DNA of 64,000 bases, from positions 343,417 to 407,416 of the forward strand of contig KV423918.1 of the NCBI GenBank assembly GCA_001632435.1. The letters are read 5' to 3'. How positions within the stretch are numbered: the first letter of the stretch is position 1; each line of letters starts with the position of its first letter. A program made the translations under genes and the position numbers. Source of the stretch: Calocera cornea HHB12733. Lineage: Eukaryota; Basidiomycota; Dacrymycetes; Dacrymycetales; Dacrymycetaceae. Shown one piece after another: positions 57,339 to 64,000 of the stretch. The notes beneath the pieces are model-generated. The model saw only the letters and a program-made list of their open reading frames with translations, was not told where the DNA came from and made no database searches.

Positions 57339-60300
57339 TCACAGGTCCCGACTTACACACTCTTTTGCGATACTCTCGAGTGCCTCGACCATCACCGTCG
57401 CGTTCGTAAGGAGAGAATGGCCTGCCGACGGGACGAGCTTCACTTTGCAGTCCATCATGGCGCGCTCCATCCACCGTACGCTGTTAACGCTGATTTTCTC
57501 GTCCTTCTCGCCGTACCAGACGAGCACAGGGTGGCGAACGTCGGTGTAAGAGAAGCCCCAAGGCTTGGAGTCGCGCTCGAGTATGGCGAGCAAGTCTGCC
57601 GTGCCACCCTTGAGAGACTCGGCATGAGACGCACGGACCAGCGCATCGGCCAGGCTGATGGACTTTCCGGACGGCTTGAGCGAATGCGCAGAAGGGGTAG
57701 TGCTTGCGCGTTGAATCAATCCAGGAGCCATCAAGCTGGATTCATTATGACTGCTGTTCCTGGAGGTGAGCGAGATCGAGCGCCTGCCGAGACCGGCGCG
57801 CGGATTGATTGTGGGTGGGCCGTCGCTCTTCCTCGAAGGAAGTGTCCCGGTCATGGCATACTCTTCGAGGATATCGAACTTGATTCCGAGACCAACGTCG
57901 TCTTGTTCGATTGTCGGCAGGTTGAGAGAGGGTAGCGTGCTGGTGACGCTCATGATAGACTGTCCAGCATTGCTATGACGACGGCCGCTCATGAAGCTTC
58001 TATGACCTTTTCCGACGGTGGATGCCGCTGACGAGGGAGCCTTGGGAGAAGCGACCCCGTTCTTCCCACCACGGAAGATGCCCATGATGCCCTTGGAAGT
58101 CTTGTGCTTGATGACTCCCTTCGGGCTAACTTCTTTGGACGTGGGTGGAGTCGGTGGGATCGTTGGCAATGTCGTGATACCGCCAACCGTTGGCTGAAGA
58201 CTCGTATGGCTGCTGAAACGGCCATCAAAGTCGGCAAGGTCGTCGTAGTCACTGAACTGGAAGCTGGGTCGACTGTCAACACCGGTCGAAGTGCCGGTGG
58301 CGGCATTGTAGCCGATTCCTTGATACTGAATTGTCGGTGGCTTGCCGAGCATCCAGCCTTGGACCTTCCACTCTGCCGCTTGAGCAGTCTTGAGTAGCCC
58401 GTTCGGAACATACTTGAGCCACTTATAACCTGATAACGACATCAGTCACAATCTCACAAGATTTTCAACATGTTACACACCGCCTTCGACAGTCGTGCTC
58501 ACCCACGGCGCCAGCAGGTGGATGCTGCCCGAGACTCTCCTGCCGAGCCTCAGAGCGGTCGCGAGGCTGTAAGGCGCACCAGCCGAATGCGCGAGCATCG
58601 AGAATTCGCCAATGTCCATCGCGTCGGCCACCTCTTCCATCACAGCGGCCCACTCGAGCAGGCCGCGCTTCTCACCGGGCACATCGTCTGTCTTGCCGAG
58701 GCCCCAGCGGTCGACACATACGAGCCGGAGGCCGAGCGCCTCCGCCATCTCGTCATATAGGGCGACGATGTACCTCACGCAGCCGAGACCAAGGAAGACA
58801 AAAACTGGATGGCCGGTTGAACTGCCCACGTCGGCCAGAGATACGGTAAGACCACGGTGCGGGGACCGTTTGAGCGTAAGTAGCTTTGTGTACCTCGGTG
58901 AGCGGAGTTGCTGCGCAATAGCGAGGTTCTCCGAGCTTGCGCCTTTGACTGGGCCAGGCGGCAGCGGGAGGAAGCTTGACCCCGGCGGGAAGTTCGAGTC
59001 GATACTTGGCGAGTAGCTCTCGCTCATCGGGCCCTTGCCGCCAGGCAAGGATATCTCGCCATTGACCTGCACACGGGACTGCACCGCGCTGGCCGGCGGC
59101 TCAGAGCTCGACTTGGACTTGCCGTTCCCGTACGGCCGCGTCTCGCGCGCGGCGGTCTCGTCCTCCGCCAGCTGGAGCGTGCGGCGCACCTCCTCGGCGA
59201 TGGAGTCGAGCGAGGAGCGGTGGCTGAGCTCGCCTTCCTCTGCCGTCTCCTTCTGTGGGGCGAGCAGGCTCACTTTCGCAGGGGAGACGTTCTGGGGGGC
59301 GATGCTGGAGCGCGGGGAGCCGAAGGAGCTCTGCCGGTTGAGGGCCGCGCCGTGCGTGCGGATGATTTCGCTGATCGTGGGCGGGAGCGACTTCCTCGGC
59401 GTGCCGGGACCGGTGCCGGTGCCGGTCTCATACCCTGGCGAAGTAGGCGGGGAAGAAACCGACGGCGAGGGGAGCGGCTCGAGCGAGCTGCCAGAAGTGC
59501 GAATGGGCGCCGGCGTAGGGGCGGTAAGCCTGCGGGTGTCCCTCACCGGCAGGGCCGGCGGGGCGTTATCGGCCGGCGAGTCGCCCCTCCTGACGAGGGC
59601 ACCAAGATGCTCCAAGCTGCTGTTCCCGCCCTCCCGCCCCGGCACGCCAAGGCCGTAGATATCGCCCACGGGCTTGGAGCGGGGCATCCCCTGCTGGTCC
59701 TTGTCCCGGGGCTTCTCGCGCGGCTTCTGCGGGGTCTTCTGCGGGGTCGACGGCACCTCGCGGATATCGGGCAGGGGCGTGGGGAAGGGCATGCTGCTCT
59801 TCTTCGGTGCTTGCGGGAGGGCGACGCTCGGCACCGGCACGGCGGGGTAAGTAGGTGAGGCGGGTGAACCGGGGTCGTCCGACAGGTAGCGGAGGTCCGA
59901 CATAGACCGGTGCGTCACCGCGTCCCTCCGCTGTCTGGCAGGGACGTCTGATTCCTGCGCCGGTGCCGGTGCCGGTGCGACGGGGGCAGGGGCGGGGGCG
60001 GGCTCGCGCCGCCTATTACCGCTGCTCTTGGACTCCTTCCTCCTATGCCCGCCCTCCCTCTCCCGCTCACGTAGCACCTCCGGCTCCAACCCCCTCTCAA
60101 CACGATCGACCAGCTCTTCCTCCCTCCCCCCACCCACAGCGCCATCCCGTTTCTTCCTCTTCCTCACCGGCTCCGTAAGCTCCCGCTGCTTCAGGTGCTC
60201 GTCCCACTCCTCGCTCGCGGCGGGCTTGAGCCTGCTCCCGCTTCTCGAGTGGCCTGGGCCGGGACGGGCGGAGCCGGCGGTGTCCCAGTCGGACTTGTCC

Positions 60301-61655
60301 TTGCTCGCTGTGGTGCGCAGGCGCGAGCCGGGGCGCGCTGCGGGGAGAGGTTCCTCCCGCTCCCGCTCGTCCCTAGCAGCATCGCGCGCCCTGAGCCTGC
60401 TCGGCGCTCTCCCAGAAGAAGCAGCAGCAGCAGACTCCGTAGCCTGACTCTGGCTCAGCGCCGTCTCGCCCTCCAGCCTGCGCCTCTCCCTCCTCCGCTC
60501 CCTCTCCCGCTCTTTGTCCTTCTCCACCAGCCGGTCCCTCTCCCTAATCCTCTCCCTGCGCTCCCGGTCCTTGCGCTCCTTCCTCTCCCTCTCCCGCTCC
60601 CGCTCGCTCTCCCGATATCCCTGTCCCTGCCCGCGCTCCCGCCCGCGCACAGCAGCAGCCGCGGCCGCAGCAGCGCTCAGCTCGAGCTCCGCCTCCCGCT
60701 CCCGCTGCGCGTCGATCGAGTCCTCGCTCAGCGTGCGCGTCCTGATGCCCAACGTGACGCCCTCGGGCGGCTTGGGCAGCGGCGGCGCATACAGGTACCG
60801 TTCGTAGCGCGCGCGGTCCTTCTCCGCGCGCCGCCTGTGCTGGTTCTCCGGGCGATAGGAGACGGAGTCGGACAGGGAGCTGGCGCCGGGGACACCGCCG
60901 TTGAGCGAGTCGACCAGCGCGTCCATCGCCTCGACGCTGCTTGGGAAGGGGGCGGTGATCTTTGCCGGGTCGGGGAGGGCTGCGAGGACAGGTGTCGCGG
61001 GTATCGTCTCGGCAGAGGAGTCGGAGTGCTCTGATCGGTGCAGGGGTAAAGGTGAAAACGAGCTTCTTCCGGCTGAGCCTGACCCCGCCGAGCGGGCAGA
61101 CGGCGGCGGCTGGAGAGTGGTAGCGAGCCTGTTCCCCCAGTGGTCGTACTCGCCTCCCCTAGGCTGGGAGGGCGACGTCGGGGCGCTCGCGGCCCCCCTC
61201 TCGCGCATATACCTCCTATGCACAGGCGGGCCGTCCGACCTGAGCTCCGGGCTGTGCTTGAGCGCTCTGCCGCTCTGGCTCTGACTCTGGCTCCGCTCGC
61301 TCGTCCCCGCCGACACGCTCGTCATGCGCGAGTCGGACATGCGGGAGGTGCTGCGCGGGCTGTGACTCTGCGGGAGGTTCTTGTCCCCGTACGACATGCG
61401 GGGGGAGCCGAGCTGGCTCGCCGCCGGGGTGGAGATGGATGCCTGTGAGTTCGAGTTGGAGTTGGGGGACTTTGACCCCGAGCGCTCGCGCAGGGACTGG
61501 GTGAGCGAGGGGATGTCGAGTGTGTCCGGGGTGCTGCCGAGCCGGAAGTTGGTCGTGAAGCGTTTGAGGGAGGAGGTCGAGCGGCGGAAGGCGCCCCGCG
61601 AGCCCGACGGGTGGTCGTCCATCTCCGGCAGGAAGGACGTGTGCGAGGACGCCAT
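57339..61655 (-). CDS. Alpha/beta-hydrolase with giant disordered N-terminus
   Basis: Two exons: 58481-61655 and 57339-58429, intron of 51 nt, encoding 1,421 residues. Residues 1-890 are Ser/Pro-rich with a charged stretch (about 330-400) rich in Arg and Glu. From about 910 an alpha/beta-hydrolase begins: GHPVFVFLGLGCVRYIVAL, LRLVCVDRWGLGKTD, and the nucleophile elbow AHSAGAP near 1020, a variant of GxSxG with Ala in first place. A disordered insert of about 200 residues follows. The fold then closes with HPVLVWYGEKDEKIS (Asp near 1367) and VPSAGHSLL (His near 1396). The full Ser-Asp-His triad is present. Substrate unknown. The cap region is replaced by the long insert. Confidence 0.8.
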
Positions 61656-62919
61656 CGCGCGACGCGGGGGCTGTCAAGGGAGGCTCGGTTCGGGGTGCTG
61701 ATGCTGTGGTGTGGAGGAGCGCGCTGATGCGGGGGTATCGCGTGGTCGTGTGTGGTATGAGTTCCTAGCTGTAGATGTCCAAGGGCGTGACGACGGTGCT
61801 CTCCAGGCAAGGAACGTGGTGCGATGACGGTGGGTGCTCGATGGGCCAGGCCGAGGGCGGGGGGAAGTTCTCTATCCGCGTTCTGCTGATGGGGGGCGCG
61901 ATGGGTGGGTGGGTGCGCTGAACGCGCGTGGGTATCAAGGTTTGAGGGGGGATGGGGGTGGGAGTGGGGGTGGGTGCGGGTGCGGGGCTCGCAGGTCGTC
62001 GTCGTGGGTAGTGCGCCAGAGGCGTCGCGCACTCGCAGGCGGACAGTCCGCTCGCGGCAAAGGGCACCGTGCTCTTCGTGCAGCAGCAGTCAGCCTGCGA
62101 TGGCCTGCGCGGCTGCCGGGGACGGAGCAGACCCGTCGAAAGATATTTGCTCCCGGAAAAGAAGCGCTCTCGTGCACCAACAGGCAACTTGGTCTGCGTG
62201 TTACCCTATCCGCGACCGCCCCTCCCCTGCTCTGCAGGTGAAAAGAGGAGAGGGGCAAGGGTCCACCGCGTGCGCCGTATCCATGCCACCCGCGCCGGGT
62301 GGCTATCTCCCGCTCCATCTGATGCCCATCCGTCCAGCGTCCCCATCCAGCGCATCCACCGTGCTCGACCCCATGTAGCTCCTTCCCGGGCACGCAACGC
62401 CATGCATGCATGAAATACAGACCCGTTCTGCCCACTCCTTCGCCATCCTTCAGCGCCGTTCGCACCCGCGCCGCTGTACGCCGCGGCGCGGCGCGCGAGC
62501 CCAGGCACCCAGGCAGGCATGGAAAGTTCCCTATAGAAAGCGCGCAAAACGAAGGAAGGCCAGGATCACTGGGAACCCTGGCGGCACTGTTGCGAAGCAC
62601 CGAGCAAAGCTCCGTGAGTGCTTAAGGGCCGTCCCCTGGGCACTTGGAAGCCGCGCGTGGCTGGGATGTTCAGCGCCCCGAGCACTTGCTCGGGCGTGCT
62701 GAATACAAGTAGAATAGTGAACAGGCCAAGTACAGGCCTGTTCCACAGTGTAGACAGTAATTAATATCATTAACAAGAGACAGTACTAGAGGGGGGGAAG
62801 AAAAGCGCTTCAGGCGCGTTGAAGAAGTTTGAAGGACTGCCGGCCCGTCCTTGATGCACTTATTAGCATCTACATAGGTACAGTCAGTTAGTGCTCAAGG
62901 GACTGCTCCAACTGCTCAC
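61656..62919. other. Intergenic, no gene recognised
   Basis: 1.26 kb, very GC-rich near 61.7-62.5 kb, presumably promoter and 5' UTR of the hydrolase gene. Overlapping open frames on both strands have no domain support. Confidence 0.5.
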
Positions 62920-64000
62920 CTAATCGTCATCCTCGTCGTCCTCGTCGTCCTCGTCCTCGTCGTCCTCGTCCTCGTCGTCCTCGTCCTCGTCACCATCATC
63001 ATCATCCTCGTTCGCGTTCTCGCTGTCCATCTCCTCCTCCTCATCATCATCGTCCTCCTCATCTCCTCCTACACGTCCTGCACCCGCGGCCCCGCCCTGC
63101 CCGAAGCCTACCAAAGCTGCACTTGCTAGCTTCTGGCTCGCCTCCCCGGCCTTGGCGACCTTCTCAGCGCGTCGGCGCTCGCGCTCGGGCTTGATAGCCC
63201 TGTAGCGCTTGTTCTTCACGTACTGCTTGATCATGTCGCGAGTCGCCCAATCGTGCTTGTACTTGGCAAGCTCAGGGTACTTGAGGCGCGCCTGTCAAGG
63301 ATGAGTAAGTTACTCAGAGCAATCTGGGACTGCTTACCGCCTTGAAGACCTTGGCGAGGGTCTCTTCGTGCATGCTGAGCATGGTGTCGTTGGGCTGGAT
63401 GCCGTGCTGGATTGCAGCCATTCGAACGGCACCCTAGACAGTACATTAGTTAGGATAGCAAGCTCGATCACAGGCTTACCAGCATTTCGTTGTACTTGTC
63501 GCCGTCCTCCTCGAGTCCCATTGCCGTTTGGAGGTTGTACCCTCCTTCCTTTAGTCTCCCTGCCTGGCCAGGCGGCTTCGGGATGAGCGTGGCCGGCTGG
63601 TCGACCTTCTGCTTCTTCTTCTCTAGCTTGAGCTTCTTCTGCGTTTTGGTGAGTTGAGCTGCAACAGCGTCAGTAAGTGTCAGAGACGTGTTGAGGCACG
63701 TACCCTGCATGGAGAGCAACAGAGCCTGCATCTCCGCCATCTGCTTCTCCTTCTCGACCATCTGGTCCCTCAGCGTAATCTTCTTCGAGTTGATCTTGAC
63801 GAGATCGAGCGCGTTGTCGACATGCTTGCCTGGAAGCTGTCTCCGGCGCTTCGTGGCCGGCTGGATTTCTTCAACGTCGTTGGAAGGCAGGGGGCGCTTC
63901 TCGGTAGGCCATGTCGTGGCTGGCTCCTCATCAAAGCCATGCGCGGGTACGAAGAGGCCGGCGGAGCGGGAGCGGGAAAGGGGGAGGGGGAGAGGGGGAG
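62920..64000 (-). CDS. Hypothetical basic protein with acidic tail, 5' end missing
   Basis: Four exons are visible: 63704 to beyond 64000, 63480-63658, 63338-63433 and 62920-63291, with introns 63659-63703, 63434-63479 and 63292-63337. The N-terminal part is cut by the window edge. The visible protein runs through ATKRRRQLPGKHVDNAL, a coiled-coil-like VEKEKQMAEMQALLLSMQ, GYNLQTAMGLEEDGDKYNEM, then ARLKYPELAKYKHDWATRDM and KQYVKNKRYRAIKPERERRR. It ends in a run of about 55 mostly Asp/Glu residues, as in chromatin or nucleolar proteins. Family not recognised. Confidence 0.65.

Noticed and set aside
62923..63060. GTCCTC tandem run as a non-coding repeat
   Set aside because: It encodes the acidic tail of the protein at the right edge.
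1..64000. CRISPR arrays, bacterial operons, ribosome-binding sites
   Set aside because: The intron-rich genes show a fungal nuclear genome; no regularly spaced direct repeats of CRISPR type were seen.

Overview
The window is nuclear DNA from a basidiomycete fungus, most likely an Agaricomycete. Genes are split by many introns of about 45-60 nt with GTRNGT donors and CTGAC/CTAAC branch sites. Typical basidiomycete families occur: paired secreted CPL1-domain proteins and a CxC5/CxC6-KDZ transposase protein. I cannot name the species. Exon models below were built by hand from splice signals and protein family expectation; for most multi-exon genes the exon lengths sum to a multiple of three.

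Layout. 1-0.96 kb: an array of short GGAAGCA/GGAAGTA motifs, no gene. 1.6-7.9 kb: a VTT/TMEM41-like membrane protein and a large forkhead-like protein, both minus. 8.1-8.5 kb: a 135-bp near-perfect inverted repeat in the divergent promoter between the forkhead gene and CTNNBL1 (8.7-11.0, plus). 11.1-12.8: UTP15 (minus). 13.2-16.8: two secreted CPL1-domain paralogues (minus). 17.9-19.6: ceramide synthase (plus). 19.9-20.7: AP-1 sigma adaptin (minus). 21.0-22.7: BTB-like protein (minus). 23.1-23.9: Rpr2/Snm1-like RNase P/MRP subunit (plus).

24.2-32.0 kb is the accessory part and the most unusual. Two 47-bp inverted repeats (44/47 identical) bracket a 7.7-kb block holding a CxC5/CxC6-KDZ gene, a GRF-like zinc-finger gene and two convergent small Zn2Cys6 paralogues. 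The block is saturated with about fifty copies of a 12-nt motif, CCGGAANCNGCG, in both orientations. It lies in intergenic DNA, makes up most of several introns, and in places is read in frame inside exons. I saw no such density elsewhere. I interpret the block as a composite KDZ-type transposon with an undescribed internal repeat system that also builds introns.

32.4-36 kb: a small unknown gene, a DAO-type FAD oxidoreductase (minus), and a diverged relative of the small gene broken by a stop codon. 36.0-38.8 kb: no gene seen. 38.8-46.0: one gene for a giant, mostly disordered protein of about 2,350 residues. 48.1-49.3: PA28-type proteasome activator with an inferred 5-nt microexon. 50.9-52.7: MFS sugar transporter (plus). 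52.9-55.2: APC8/CDC23 with an apparent frame disruption. 56.1-56.7: small membrane/coiled-coil protein (plus). 57.3-61.7: alpha/beta-hydrolase with a very long disordered N-terminus (minus). 62.9-64.0: 3' part of a basic/acidic-tail protein (minus) running off the right edge. The housekeeping genes (splicing, rRNA processing, sphingolipid synthesis, clathrin sorting, proteasome, cell cycle) show no operon-like relation; the KDZ block looks like an insertion between them.
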